Part shown: piece by piece, positions 37,956 to 47,304 of the stretch
How positions within the stretch are numbered: position 1 is the stretch's first letter
How the letters are laid out: each line of letters opens with the position of its first letter
NCBI RefSeq assembly: GCF_030450055.1
Contig: NZ_CP118480.1
Span: 1,143,415-1,207,414, forward strand
Reading direction: 5' to 3'
Length of the DNA stretch: 64,000 nucleotides
Source: Gallaecimonas kandeliae
GTDB taxonomy: Bacteria > Pseudomonadota > Gammaproteobacteria > Enterobacterales > Gallaecimonadaceae
The notes under the pieces: model-generated
Database searches by the model: none
Told to the model about the DNA's origin: nothing
The model's input: only the letters and a program-made list of their open reading frames with translations
Translations under genes and position numbers: made by a program

Positions 37956-39734
37956 ATGCAAGTCACCGCCCCAGCAAAATCATCCCAAGTCCTTGAACCC
38001 AAAGGTTCGACGGCCAAGGCCGACGATCAGGGCCAGGGCGGTTTCGCCAATGTCCTGGGCCAGGCCCTGGGCGGCAGCGGCAAGGCCGTGCCGGAAAACC
38101 GCCGTACCGAGGGCCATGACCATAAGGCCCCTGCCGCCAAGGGGCAGGATCCCCAGGCCCAGCCCCAGAACCATGAAACCCTGGCTCCCAAGGACAGTGA
38201 CACCAAGACGGCAAGCGCCAAAGGCGCAGGCGATCAGGTGGCCGATGCCAAGGCGCAGGAGGCCCAAACGGATCAGGGCGGGCAGACCGAGGACGGCGAC
38301 GCCTTATTGACGCTGGTCAGCCAGGCCCAGCAGCAGCTGCAGCCGGCCGCCAAGGACGTGGCGGCCGATGCGAGCGCTAAAGAGGCTGCCCTGGCCGCCG
38401 CCCAAGGGCCTGGCTCCTTGGCCGGCAAGGGGCAGCCGGCCAAGGCCAAGGGGCATACCCTAGCGGGAGCACCAGGGCTGGGCAAAGACGGGCTGGCACC
38501 GGGAGCCAAGGCCACTGACGGCAAGACCTTGCCGGAGTTGGACCCGGCCGCCACCGCCAAGGTCGGGCCTGACCAAAGCGATCCTCAAACCGGGGCTGCT
38601 GCACAGACAGGTAAGGCTGGCCAGGCGGCGGACGGCCCAGATACGGGGCTGGGGCGTTTGGAAGATCAGCCCAAGGCCATAGACGACAAGCCCGGTCACG
38701 GTAAGGCAGGAGAGAACCTGCTGGGGCTGAGCGCCGCCAAGGTACCGGGGCAAAAAGCCCCTGCCGGTCCGGCCCCCCAGGGGCAGGCAACCGGCGCCCC
38801 GCAGGCGACGGTTGGCCAACAGCTGGCCGCAGGCCAGGCCCAGGGGCAGCCCCCTGATCAGCAGGCGGCATCCGCCGGCCAGGGGCAAGGCACCGGCCAG
38901 TCAAACCAGGCTGCTGTACTGGCGACGGCTCAAGCCGCCACCCAGGCTCCCGATAAGGCGAGCGGCGCACCAGTCAAGGACAAGCCCTTGCCGGCGGGCC
39001 TGCAGCAGGCGCTCAGCGCCGGTGGCCAGGCCTCGGCCAAGGGCAAGGCCCATGCGGCCAAGCTCGATAAGGGCGAAGCGGCGGCCAAGTTGGACAAGGC
39101 TGGGCTCTCCACAGAGGGCGATGGCGATACCCAGGCATTGGGCTCTAGTGCCGAGTCCCAGCCGGTCCAGGCCGAGCACAAGGTGCAGGGCCAGGTGGTG
39201 GCCCCCCAGGCTGACAACAGCCTGGCGGCCAACCTCCAAGGGGGGCAGCAACATAAGGTTGACCAGGCCAGCAGCCTGCAGCCCCAGTCCCTGCAGGCCA
39301 AAGACAGCCAGGCCACCGACAAGCAGCTGGTCGCCCAGCAGCGCTTTGGCGAGGCCCTGACCGAGAAAGTGGAAGTGATGCTGGCCAGGAACCTCAAGCA
39401 CGCCGAAATCAAACTGGACCCGCCTGAGCTTGGCAGCCTGATGATCCGGGTGCAGGTCCATCACCAGGATGCCCAGGTGCAGTTCCAGGCCAACCATCCT
39501 CAGACCCGGGAATGGCTGCAGGACGCCATGCCGAGGCTCAAGGACATGATGGCCAATCAGGGCTTTAACCTGAGCGACGGCCAGGTGCGCGACCAGGGCG
39601 GCAGCGAAGGCCAATCCCGCCAAGGCGGCCAGGGCGGCGGCAGCGGCCAGGGCTGGCAGGATGAAGGCACTGATGAAAGCATGACCTATCGTTATGAATT
39701 GACCCAGGATGGCCTGGTAGACGCCTACGCCTGA
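37956..39734 (+). CDS. fliK: flagellar hook-length control protein FliK
   Basis: FliK measures the hook and switches export from rod/hook to filament substrates through FlhB. The 592-residue product has a very long, low-complexity Ala/Gly/Gln/Lys-rich ruler region (residues about 20-450) and the conserved C-terminal switch domain (HAEIKLDPPELGSLMIRVQV; TREWLQDAMPRLKDMM). Enteric FliK has about 405 residues; the excess is all in the ruler. No strong ribosome site is seen before the ATG. The paralogue at 59089-59853 is much shorter. Confidence 0.93.
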   Translation: MQVTAPAKSSQVLEPKGSTAKADDQGQGGFANVLGQALGGSGKAVPENRRTEGHDHKAPAAKGQDPQAQPQNHETLAPKDSDTKTASAKGAGDQVADAKAQEAQTDQGGQTEDGDALLTLVSQAQQQLQPAAKDVAADASAKEAALAAAQGPGSLAGKGQPAKAKGHTLAGAPGLGKDGLAPGAKATDGKTLPELDPAATAKVGPDQSDPQTGAAAQTGKAGQAADGPDTGLGRLEDQPKAIDDKPGHGKAGENLLGLSAAKVPGQKAPAGPAPQGQATGAPQATVGQQLAAGQAQGQPPDQQAASAGQGQGTGQSNQAAVLATAQAATQAPDKASGAPVKDKPLPAGLQQALSAGGQASAKGKAHAAKLDKGEAAAKLDKAGLSTEGDGDTQALGSSAESQPVQAEHKVQGQVVAPQADNSLAANLQGGQQHKVDQASSLQPQSLQAKDSQATDKQLVAQQRFGEALTEKVEVMLARNLKHAEIKLDPPELGSLMIRVQVHHQDAQVQFQANHPQTREWLQDAMPRLKDMMANQGFNLSDGQVRDQGGSEGQSRQGGQGGGSGQGWQDEGTDESMTYRYELTQDGLVDAYA

Positions 39735-39783
39735 GCCCAGAGCTAGGGTAAAGTAGGCTCCATTGACAGTCAGGAACATGAAA

Positions 39784-40302
39784 ATGGCGGAAGAGCTGGA
39801 ACTCGAACCCCTGGACAAAGGGGCCAAGGCAGGCAAGAAGAAGTTGCTGGTATTGGGCGGCGTGGCGTTAGTGGTGCTGCTGGCCATCGGCGGCGGTGCC
39901 TGGTGGTTCCTGAGCGGCGACAAGGCCCCGGCGCCCCAGGCTGCCGAGGCCCCGGTCAAGGCCGCGCCTGCCAGCGACGGTGAAGAGGCCCTCTATGTGG
40001 CGCTGCCCCAGCCCTTCGTCTTCAACGTGCCGGGCAACAAGCGCGACCGTCTGGTGCAGATCACTGTGCAGGTGATGGTGCGCGGCCAGGCCAAGGAAGA
40101 TCTGGTCAAGAAGCACCTGCCGCTGGTGGAAAGCGTGCTGCTGCAGACCTTCAGCCAGTTCAGCGAAGAGCAGCTGGCTACCAGCCAGGGCCGGGAAACC
40201 CTGAGATCCACCTCCCAGAAAGCGGTGGACGACGCCCTGACCAAGGTGACCGGGAACTCCGTCATAGAGCGAGTGCTCTTTACCGGTTTCGTGATGCAGT
40301 AA
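39784..40302 (+). CDS. fliL: flagellar basal-body protein FliL
   Basis: FliL is an inner-membrane protein that surrounds and strengthens the stator. The 172-residue product has a short cytoplasmic N-terminus, one membrane segment (VLGGVALVVLLAIGGGAWWF, about residues 23-42) and a periplasmic domain (NKRDRLVQITVQVMVR; LLQTFSQFSEEQL). ATG 39784 is chosen because AGGA lies eight bases upstream; ATG 39778 is too close to it. The gene is nine bases before fliM. Confidence 0.94.
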   Translation: MAEELELEPLDKGAKAGKKKLLVLGGVALVVLLAIGGGAWWFLSGDKAPAPQAAEAPVKAAPASDGEEALYVALPQPFVFNVPGNKRDRLVQITVQVMVRGQAKEDLVKKHLPLVESVLLQTFSQFSEEQLATSQGRETLRSTSQKAVDDALTKVTGNSVIERVLFTGFVMQ

Positions 40303-40312
40303 AGGAGGCCAG

Positions 40313-41386
40313 GTGAGCGATTTGCTGTCACAAGACGAGATCGATGCCCTGTTGCACGGGGTCGACGACGTCGATGAAGAGGAAGCGGCACAAGACGCGG
40401 GCGCCATAGCCCAGTACGACTTTTCCTCGCAGGACCGTATTGTCCGGGGCCGGATGCCGACCCTGGAGATCGTCAACGAGCGTTTCGCCCGCCACATGCG
40501 CATCAGCCTGTTCAACATGATGCGCCACCCGGCCGAGGTCTCCATCAACGGCGTCCAGACCATGAAGTTTGGCGAGTACGTCCATACCCTGTTCGTGCCC
40601 ACCAGCCTCAACATGGTGCGCTTCAGGCCCCTCAAGGGCACGGCCCTCATCACCCTGGAAGCCCGCCTGGTCTTTATCCTGGTGGACAACTTCTTCGGTG
40701 GTGACGGACGCTTCCACGCCAAGATCGAAGGCCGGGAATTCACCCCCACCGAGCGGCGCATCATCCAGATGCTGCTCAAATTGGTGTTCGAGGACTACAA
40801 GGAGGCCTGGGCGCCGGTGATGGACGTGGCCTTCGAGTACCTGGACTCGGAAGTGAACCCGTCCATGGCCAACATCGTCTCCCCCACCGAGGTGATAGTA
40901 GTGTCGTCCTTCCATATCGAACTGGAAGGGGGCGGCGGCGACTTCCATATCGCCATGCCTTATTCGATGCTGGAGCCGATCCGCGAGATCCTCGACGCCG
41001 GCGTCCAGTCCGACAAGGAAGACACCGATCACCGCTGGTCAAAGGCGTTGCGGGACGAGATCATGGACGTGCCGGTCAACCTGCGCGCCAAGTTGCTGGA
41101 TACCGATGTGAGCCTGCGCCAATTGATGGCCCTCAAGGCCGGCGACATCATACCGGTGGACATGCCCGAGCACCTGACGGTGTTCGTGGAAGATCTGCCC
41201 ACCTACAGGGCCCAACTGGGGCGCAGCGGCGAGCACGTCGCCATCCGCGTCACCGAGAAGATGAAGCGGCCACGCTCGGCCAAGGCCGAGATGCAGAACA
41301 TTACCCGTCGCGGAGTGCGCATAGACAACCTCTCCGGGATGGAAGAACTGGAAACCGATTTGGAAGGGGATCTCGATGGTATCTGA
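40313..41386 (+). CDS. fliM: flagellar motor switch protein FliM
   Basis: FliM is the C-ring protein that binds phosphorylated CheY. The 357-residue product starts SDLLSQDEIDALLHGV, the CheY-binding peptide, then has the middle domain with FLDNFFGGDG-like LVDNFFGGDGRF and the C-terminal SpoA domain. It starts with GTG behind AAAGGAGG. It overlaps fliN by 11 bases. Confidence 0.97.
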   Translation: MSDLLSQDEIDALLHGVDDVDEEEAAQDAGAIAQYDFSSQDRIVRGRMPTLEIVNERFARHMRISLFNMMRHPAEVSINGVQTMKFGEYVHTLFVPTSLNMVRFRPLKGTALITLEARLVFILVDNFFGGDGRFHAKIEGREFTPTERRIIQMLLKLVFEDYKEAWAPVMDVAFEYLDSEVNPSMANIVSPTEVIVVSSFHIELEGGGGDFHIAMPYSMLEPIREILDAGVQSDKEDTDHRWSKALRDEIMDVPVNLRAKLLDTDVSLRQLMALKAGDIIPVDMPEHLTVFVEDLPTYRAQLGRSGEHVAIRVTEKMKRPRSAKAEMQNITRRGVRIDNLSGMEELETDLEGDLDGI

Positions 41387-41765
41387 TGAAGAGCAGAAGC
41401 TGGCCGACGAATGGGCCCAGGCCATGGCCGAACAGGAAGAGCCCGAGGCGGTGGAGCTGGAAGAATTCAAAGACGACAGCGGCCCTGAACTGACCGCCGA
41501 GGAAAAGCGCAAGCTCGACACCATCCTCGACATTCCCGTGACCATCTCCATGGAAGTGGGCCGTTCCAAGATCACCATCCGCAACCTGCTGCAACTCAAC
41601 CAGGGCTCAGTGGTGGAGCTGGACCGCGTCGCCGGTGAGCCCCTGGACGTACTGGTCAACGGCACCCTCATCGCCCACGGCGAGGTAGTGGTGGTAAACG
41701 ACAAGTTCGGTATCCGCCTCACCGACGTCATCAGCCAGCAGGAAAGGATCAAGAAGCTCAAATGA
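41376..41765 (+). CDS. fliN: flagellar motor switch protein FliN
   Basis: FliN forms the bottom of the C ring and the docking site for FliH. The 129-residue product has an acidic N-terminal tail and the SpoA domain ([51 protein letters not shown]). Length and motifs are typical. Its start lies inside fliM and its stop overlaps fliO by four bases, so translation is coupled. Confidence 0.96.
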   Translation: MVSDEEQKLADEWAQAMAEQEEPEAVELEEFKDDSGPELTAEEKRKLDTILDIPVTISMEVGRSKITIRNLLQLNQGSVVELDRVAGEPLDVLVNGTLIAHGEVVVVNDKFGIRLTDVISQQERIKKLK

Positions 41766-42079
41766 TCGGCTGGCTTTTCAGCGCGGCCACCGTCGCCGCA
41801 GACCAAACCCCCATGGTGACCCCAGGCGACAAGCTCGGCACCCTGGTGCTGAGCCTGATGGGCGTGGTGGCCTTGCTGGTAGGGGTGCTTTATTTCGCCC
41901 GCCGCCACATGCCCCAGTTCAAGGCCGGCCCTATCAAGGTGGTGGCCCAGCAGCAACTGGGCACCCGCGCCAAGCTGGTGCTGGTGGAAGTGGGGGAAGA
42001 GCAGATGCTGGTCTCGGTGGCCGGCAACGAGGTCAGGCTCATCAAGGCGCTGGACAAGCCAGTGAAGGAGAACGGGTGA
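41762..42079 (+). CDS. fliO: flagellar export protein FliO
   Basis: FliO helps assemble the FliP ring of the export gate. The 105-residue product has one membrane segment ([20 protein letters not shown]) and a cytoplasmic part containing [19 protein letters not shown], as in the FliO/FliZ family. The overlap with fliN and with fliP is four bases in each case. Confidence 0.9.
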   Translation: MIGWLFSAATVAADQTPMVTPGDKLGTLVLSLMGVVALLVGVLYFARRHMPQFKAGPIKVVAQQQLGTRAKLVLVEVGEEQMLVSVAGNEVRLIKALDKPVKENG

Positions 42080-42819
42080 AACGCTGGTTTATCTGGGGGC
42101 TGCTGTTGCTGCCCTGTCTGTCTTTTGCCAACCCCATATTGCCGACCGGCGCCCTGCCGGCTGTGACCGTCACCACAGGCCCCAACGGCGGCCAGGAATA
42201 CAGCATCACCCTGCAGGTGCTGCTGCTGATGACGCTGCTCACCTTCATCCCCGCCATCCTGATGATGATGACCTCCTTCACCCGCATAGTGGTGGTGCTG
42301 GGAATACTGCGCCAGGCCATGGGCCTGCAGCAGGTACCCAGCAACCAGGTGGTGATGGGCATTTCCCTGTTCATGACCTTCTTCGTGATGAGCCCGGTCT
42401 TCGACAAGATCTACGACACGGCCGTCCAGCCCTATGCCCAGGAGAAGATCACTTTCCCGCAGGCGCTGACCGAGGCCCAGAAGCCCCTCAAGGCCTTCAT
42501 GCTCAAGCAGACCCGCCAGGCGGATGTGAAGACCTTCGCCGGCATGGCCGGGGCGGGCAGTTTCGACAGCCCGGACGACATCCCCATGCGCATCCTGATC
42601 CCGGCCTTCGTCACTTCCGAGCTCAAGACCGCCTTCCAGATCGGTTTCATGCTGTTCATCCCCTTCCTCATCATCGACCTGGTGGTGGCCTCGGTGCTGA
42701 TGGCCATGGGTATGATGATGCTGTCGCCGATGATCGTATCCTTGCCGTTCAAGCTGATGCTGTTCGTGCTGGTGGACGGCTGGAACCTGGTGCTGGGCAC
42801 CCTGGCGGGGAGCTTCTGA
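42076..42819 (+). CDS. fliP: flagellar export gate protein FliP
   Basis: FliP forms the pentameric core of the export channel in the inner membrane. The 247-residue product has a cleavable signal peptide (to about residue 20) and family motifs [40 protein letters not shown] and [13 protein letters not shown]. It starts with GTG in a GTGA overlap with fliO. Its stop overlaps by one base the ATG of a 37-codon reading frame, so fliP and fliQ are unusually 109 bases apart. Confidence 0.96.
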   Translation: MKRWFIWGLLLLPCLSFANPILPTGALPAVTVTTGPNGGQEYSITLQVLLLMTLLTFIPAILMMMTSFTRIVVVLGILRQAMGLQQVPSNQVVMGISLFMTFFVMSPVFDKIYDTAVQPYAQEKITFPQALTEAQKPLKAFMLKQTRQADVKTFAGMAGAGSFDSPDDIPMRILIPAFVTSELKTAFQIGFMLFIPFLIIDLVVASVLMAMGMMMLSPMIVSLPFKLMLFVLVDGWNLVLGTLAGSF

Positions 42820-42873
42820 TGAGCCTGGCCGCACCTGTGCTGGGGCAATCCTTGGGCGGGGAGCTTCTGATGA
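42804..42873. repeat. 19-base direct repeat at the fliP end
   Basis: GGCGGGGAGCTTCTGATGA occurs at 42804-42822 (end of fliP with its stop) and again at 42855-42873. The copies are 51 bases apart and identical, which suggests a tandem duplication of the fliP tail. Confidence 0.85.
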
Positions 42874-42932
42874 CGCTGCCGATGGCAAGGGCGGGGCAGG
42901 GCGCCATACTGAAAGGGGAGGTGGCGCCGTGA
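42819..42932 (+). CDS. 37-codon mini-ORF between fliP and fliQ
   Basis: An ATG on the last base of fliP opens a frame of 37 codons that stops in a GTGA overlap with the fliQ start. The predicted peptide begins [18 protein letters not shown] and ends LKGEVAP; it has no clear membrane segment and matches no family I know. Both junctions have the form of translationally coupled genes, so translation could simply bridge fliP to fliQ. It contains the second copy of the 19-base repeat. It may be a relic of duplication rather than a functional protein. Confidence 0.35.
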   Translation: MSLAAPVLGQSLGGELLMTLPMARAGQGAILKGEVAP

Positions 42933-43198
42933 CCCCTGAACAGTTTGTCGACATTTTCCGCGAGGCCCTGTTCCTGGTGATGATCATGGTGGCCGCCATC
43001 ATGATCCCCGGCCTTATCGTCGGCCTTATCGTCTCCATCTTCCAGGCCGCCACCTCCATCAACGAACAGACCCTGTCCTTCCTGCCGAGGCTGCTGGTCA
43101 CCATCCTCACCCTGATCGCGCTGGCCCACTGGCTGACCCGGGAGCTGATGGACTACTTCTTCGAGCTGATGCGGCACATACCCCAGGTCCTGCAATGA
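42929..43198 (+). CDS. fliQ: flagellar export gate protein FliQ
   Basis: FliQ is a small two-helix membrane subunit of the FliPQR export gate. The 89-residue product starts MTPEQFVDIFREAL and has two membrane segments (LFLVMIMVAAIMIPGLIVGL and LLVTILTLIALAHWL). It starts with GTG; GGGGAGG is seven bases upstream. It overlaps fliR by four bases. Confidence 0.95.
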   Translation: MTPEQFVDIFREALFLVMIMVAAIMIPGLIVGLIVSIFQAATSINEQTLSFLPRLLVTILTLIALAHWLTRELMDYFFELMRHIPQVLQ

Positions 43199-43974
43199 GC
43201 TTCTCGGTGGACCAGCTGCTGGACTGGATAGCCGCCTACGCCTGGCCTTTCGTGCGTATCGGCGCCATGCTCACGGCCATGGTGGCCTTCGGCACCAAGC
43301 TGGTGCCAAACCGGGTCAAGACCTTGCTGGCCCTGGCCATCTGCATCGTGGTAGTGCCCACCCTGCCGGCCATGCCGGCCGAGGCGCTCTTTTCGGTCAA
43401 GGGGATGGTGATCACCGCCCTCCAGGCCATAGTCGGCCTCGGTATCGGCTTCATCTCGATCATGGTGATGCAGATCATGACCATGGGCGGCTCGGTGATC
43501 GCCATGCAGTCCTCCCTGGGTTTTGCCGCCATGGTCGACCCCGTGTCCGGCCAGCAGAGCCCTGTGGTGGCCCAGCTGTTCATCATGCTCTCCACCTTGC
43601 TGTTCTTCGCCATGGACGGTCACCTCTGGCTCATCCGCATGGTGCACATGAGCTTCTTCCTGGTGCCTGTCGGTGTCGACGGCATCAAGATGCCCAACTT
43701 CCAGGTGATCATGAGCTTCGGCTCCACCCTCTTCGCCGGCGGCCTGGGGATGGCCATCGCCGAGGTCATAGCGCTCTTGATGATCAACATCACCTTCGGT
43801 TACATGACCCGCGCCGCGCCCCAGCTCAACATCTTCACCATCGGCTTTCCGATCATCATGCTGTCGGGGCTGCTCTTCCTCTGGGTGACGGCCGCCAGCC
43901 TGCTGGACCATTTCATCATCGCCTGGCAACAGGGCCAGAGCGCCGTCTGTGAACTGCTGGGGAGTCACTGCTGA
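43195..43974 (+). CDS. fliR: flagellar export gate protein FliR
   Basis: FliR is the single-copy membrane subunit closing the FliP ring. The 259-residue product has several membrane segments and the motifs FVRIGAMLTAMVAFG, MGGSVIAMQSSLGFA and IGFPIIMLSGLLFLW. Length is normal for the family. It overlaps fliQ by four bases and flhB by one. Confidence 0.95.
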   Translation: MSFSVDQLLDWIAAYAWPFVRIGAMLTAMVAFGTKLVPNRVKTLLALAICIVVVPTLPAMPAEALFSVKGMVITALQAIVGLGIGFISIMVMQIMTMGGSVIAMQSSLGFAAMVDPVSGQQSPVVAQLFIMLSTLLFFAMDGHLWLIRMVHMSFFLVPVGVDGIKMPNFQVIMSFGSTLFAGGLGMAIAEVIALLMINITFGYMTRAAPQLNIFTIGFPIIMLSGLLFLWVTAASLLDHFIIAWQQGQSAVCELLGSHC

Positions 43975-45107
43975 TGGCAGAAGACCAGGCCGGCGAACGC
44001 ACAGAAGAGGCGACCCCCAAACGAAGGGAGCAGGCCCGTGAAAAAGGCCAGCTCCCCCGCTCCAAGGATCTTGCCAGCTCCGTTGGGTTGCTGGGGGGCG
44101 TCGTCGCGCTGATGTGGTTCGGCCCCTGGCTGGGCCGCAACGTCGTGGGGGTGATGCACCAGACCCTGGTGCTGGACCGCGACACCCTCTTCGATTTCGA
44201 CAAGCTGCTGTCGCACCTGGGGGGCGTACTTTGGGCAATGTTCTGGCCTGTCTTCACCTTGTTGCTGATGATGGGTCTCGTCGCCCTCATCGGCTCCATC
44301 TTGCTGGGGGGCTTCAACTTCTCCACAGAGGCCATGGCGCCCAAGTTTTCCAAGCTCAATCCCTTGAACGGCCTCAAGCGCATGCTGGGCCTCAATGCCC
44401 TGGTGGAGCTCACCAAGTCCCTGGTCAAGTTCCTGATCATCGGTGGCACCGCCTGGGGCCTGCTGTCCGGCGTCTTCGGCAAGGTCCAGGCCCTGGCCAT
44501 GGAACCGGTGAACGGCGCCATTATCGACGGCCTCAAGATCCTGCTCTGGCTCTGCCTGGCACTGTGCATGCCCTATCTCCTCATCGGCCTGGTCGACGCT
44601 CCCTACCAGCTCTGGCAGTACAACAAGCAGCTGCGCATGAGCAAGGAAGAGATCAAGGAAGAGCACAAGAGCGCCGAGGGTAACCCCCAGATCAAGGGCC
44701 GTATCCGCCGCATGCAGATGCAGATGTCCGCCAGGCGCATGATGGCCAAGGTGCCGGAGGCCGACGTCATCATCACCAACCCCACCCATTACGCCGTGGC
44801 CCTGCGCTACGACCAGGACAAGGATGCCGCCCCCATGCTGTTGGCCAAGGGCGTGGACGAAGTGGCCGCTCACATCCGCGACATCGGCAACGCCCACAAC
44901 ATCACCATGCTGCGCTCCCCCATGCTGGCTCGGGCCCTCTACTATTCGGCCGATCTCGACAAACCCATCCCCGACGGCCTCTTCACCGCCGTGGCCCAAG
45001 TGCTGGCCTATGTCTACCAGCTGCGGCTCTGGAAGAAGGGCAGGGGCCAAAGGCCAAAACGCCTTCCCACGGAAGTGCCGGTACCGCCACAATTCCGGCA
45101 CTGGTAA
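43974..45107 (+). CDS. flhB: flagellar export switch protein FlhB
   Basis: FlhB switches export specificity after cleaving itself. The 377-residue product has an N-terminal membrane half with four segments and a cytoplasmic domain with the autocleavage motif NPTH (in VIITNPTHYAVALRY). The start AEDQAGERTEEATPKRREQA is typical. The C-terminal tail is proline-rich. It is the last gene of the fliK unit; the flhA promoter follows. A stand-alone copy of its C-domain type lies at 58779-59078. Confidence 0.97.
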   Translation: MAEDQAGERTEEATPKRREQAREKGQLPRSKDLASSVGLLGGVVALMWFGPWLGRNVVGVMHQTLVLDRDTLFDFDKLLSHLGGVLWAMFWPVFTLLLMMGLVALIGSILLGGFNFSTEAMAPKFSKLNPLNGLKRMLGLNALVELTKSLVKFLIIGGTAWGLLSGVFGKVQALAMEPVNGAIIDGLKILLWLCLALCMPYLLIGLVDAPYQLWQYNKQLRMSKEEIKEEHKSAEGNPQIKGRIRRMQMQMSARRMMAKVPEADVIITNPTHYAVALRYDQDKDAAPMLLAKGVDEVAAHIRDIGNAHNITMLRSPMLARALYYSADLDKPIPDGLFTAVAQVLAYVYQLRLWKKGRGQRPKRLPTEVPVPPQFRHW

Positions 45108-45140
45108 AATAACTCCCTGTTATTCAGAGTCTTTTTGAGT

Positions 45141-45156
45141 TGGCCTGGTCTTTGCT
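45141..45156 (+). promoter_or_regulatory. sigma-54 promoter of flhA
   Basis: TGGCCTGGTCTTTGCT has ten bases between GG (45142-45143) and GC (45154-45155) and two to three mismatches outside the core. It lies 34 bases before the flhA ATG. An inverted repeat AATAAC-N5-GTTATT (45108-45124) lies upstream. Confidence 0.82.
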
Positions 45157-45190
45157 TTGGCTCACTTATCCCGATTGAGAGCGTCAAGGC

Positions 45191-47299
45191 ATGGCTGTTG
45201 CGAACTGGCAAAGTGTCCTCCTGAACATCAAATCCTCCAAAGGCAGCCTGATGAAGGGCCTGGGGGCACCAGTGCTGGTGCTGGCCACCCTGGCCATGGT
45301 GGTGCTGCCGCTGCCGCCGCTGCTGCTGGACGTGCTGTTTTCCTTCAATATCTCCCTGGCCCTGGTGGTGCTGCTGGTCTGTATCTACACCCAGAGGCCC
45401 CTGGATTTCGGCGCCTTCCCGACCGTGTTGCTGGTGGCGACATTGCTGCGCCTGGCCCTGAACGTGGCCTCCACCCGGGTGGTGCTGCTGGAAGGCCATA
45501 ACGGCCCGGGCGCCGCCGGCCAGGTGATCGAATCCTTCGGCTCTGTGGTCATCGGCGGCAACTACGCCGTGGGCCTGGTGGTGTTCGCCATCCTCATCAT
45601 CATCAACTTCGTGGTGGTCACCAAGGGTGCCGGCCGTATCTCGGAGGTGAGTGCCCGCTTTACGTTGGACGCCATGCCTGGAAAGCAGATGGCCATAGAC
45701 GCCGACCTCAACGCCGGCATCATCAACCAGGAAGAAGCCCGCAAACGCCGCCAGGAAGTGACCAGCGAGGCCGACTTCTACGGGGCCATGGACGGTGCTT
45801 CCAAGTTCGTCAAAGGGGATGCCATGGCCGGTATCCTCATCCTCTTCATCAACATCATCGGTGGTTTCATCATCGGCATGGTCCAGCACGGTCTCGGCTT
45901 CGGCGACGCCCTGCAGATCTACACGCTGCTGACCATAGGTGACGGCCTGGTGGCCCAGATCCCCTCGCTGCTGCTGTCGGTGGCGGCCGCCATCATGGTG
46001 ACCCGTGAAAACGCCGACGGCGACATGGGCAGCCAGCTGCTGGGTCAGATGTTTGACAGTCCCAAGGCCCTGTTCATCGCCGCCGGTATTCTGGCGGTCA
46101 TGGGCCTGGTACCCGGCATGCCCCATTTCGCCTTCCTGCTGCTGGGCAGCCTCTGCGGCTATGCCGGCTTCCTGCAGCAAAAGCGCAAGGCCAAGGCGGC
46201 CCTGGCCCCTGCCGTCCCCGAGCCCAAGACCGGCGACGTGCTGCCCCCCGACCAGCGTGAGCTGGGCTGGGACGATGTGCAGCCGGTGGACACCATTGGC
46301 CTGGAAGTGGGTTACCGCCTCATTCCCCTGGTCGACAAGGCCCAGGGCGGCGAGCTGCTCTCCCGCATCAAGGGGGTGCGCAAGAAGCTCAGCCAGGATC
46401 TCGGCTTCCTGGTGCCCCCCGTCCATGTGCGGGACAACCTGGAGCTGGAGCCCAACACCTACCGCATCACTTTGATGGGGGTGGCCGTCGGCGAAGCCGA
46501 CATCCGTGCCGACCGGGAGATGGCCATCAACCCCGGCCAGGTGTTCGGCAAGATTGACGGCATTCCCACCGAAGAGCCGGCCTTTGGCCTCGAGGCCTAC
46601 TGGATAGTGCCCTCCCAGCGTGACCATGCCCAGAGCCTGGGCTACACGGTGGTGGACGCCTCCACCGTCGTGGCCACCCACCTCAGCCAACTGCTGGCCA
46701 ACAACGCCGCCCAGCTGCTGGGCCACGAAGAAGTGCAGAACCTCTTGGACATGCTGGCCAAGAAGGCGCCCAAGCTGGTGGAGGGCCTGGTGCCCGACAT
46801 CATGCCGCTGGGGATCCTGGTCAAGGTGCTGCAGAACCTGCTCCACGAAGGGGTGCCGATCCGCGACATGCGCACCCTGGTGCAGACCATGGTGGAATAC
46901 GGGCCCAAGAGCCAGGACGCGGACGTGCTCACTGCCGCCTGCCGTATCGCCACCAAGCGCTTGCTGGTCCAGGACATCTTCGGACCAGTGGCGGAACTGC
47001 CCGTCATTACCTTGGCGCCGGAGTTGGAACAGATGTTGCATCAGACCCTGCAAGCCGGCGGCGAGAATGCCGGACTGGAGCCTGGCCTGGCAGAGCGCCT
47101 GCAACAGTCCCTGGAAAACGCCGCCAATCAACAGGAAATGAACGGTCAGGCAGCGGTGCTGCTGACATCCGGGGTCCTCCGAGGCTCCCTGGCCCGATTC
47201 GTGAAGTACTCGATACCGGGCCTGCGCGTCCTGTCCTATCAGGAAGTGCCGGATGACAAGCAGATCCGTATCGTCAGCAGCATAGGTAGCGGAGGCTAG
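45191..47299 (+). CDS. flhA: flagellar export gate protein FlhA
   Basis: FlhA is the nonameric export gate that receives chaperone-substrate complexes. The 702-residue product has about eight membrane segments in the first 330 residues, the FHIPEP-family signature (GRISEVSARFTLDAMPGKQM; YGAMDGASKFVKGDA), and a large cytoplasmic domain. An alternative start is not needed: ATG 45191 is about 23 bases behind the predicted transcript start. flhF starts six bases after its stop. Confidence 0.97.
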   Translation: MAVANWQSVLLNIKSSKGSLMKGLGAPVLVLATLAMVVLPLPPLLLDVLFSFNISLALVVLLVCIYTQRPLDFGAFPTVLLVATLLRLALNVASTRVVLLEGHNGPGAAGQVIESFGSVVIGGNYAVGLVVFAILIIINFVVVTKGAGRISEVSARFTLDAMPGKQMAIDADLNAGIINQEEARKRRQEVTSEADFYGAMDGASKFVKGDAMAGILILFINIIGGFIIGMVQHGLGFGDALQIYTLLTIGDGLVAQIPSLLLSVAAAIMVTRENADGDMGSQLLGQMFDSPKALFIAAGILAVMGLVPGMPHFAFLLLGSLCGYAGFLQQKRKAKAALAPAVPEPKTGDVLPPDQRELGWDDVQPVDTIGLEVGYRLIPLVDKAQGGELLSRIKGVRKKLSQDLGFLVPPVHVRDNLELEPNTYRITLMGVAVGEADIRADREMAINPGQVFGKIDGIPTEEPAFGLEAYWIVPSQRDHAQSLGYTVVDASTVVATHLSQLLANNAAQLLGHEEVQNLLDMLAKKAPKLVEGLVPDIMPLGILVKVLQNLLHEGVPIRDMRTLVQTMVEYGPKSQDADVLTAACRIATKRLLVQDIFGPVAELPVITLAPELEQMLHQTLQAGGENAGLEPGLAERLQQSLENAANQQEMNGQAAVLLTSGVLRGSLARFVKYSIPGLRVLSYQEVPDDKQIRIVSSIGSGG

Positions 47300-47304
47300 A
47301 CCCG

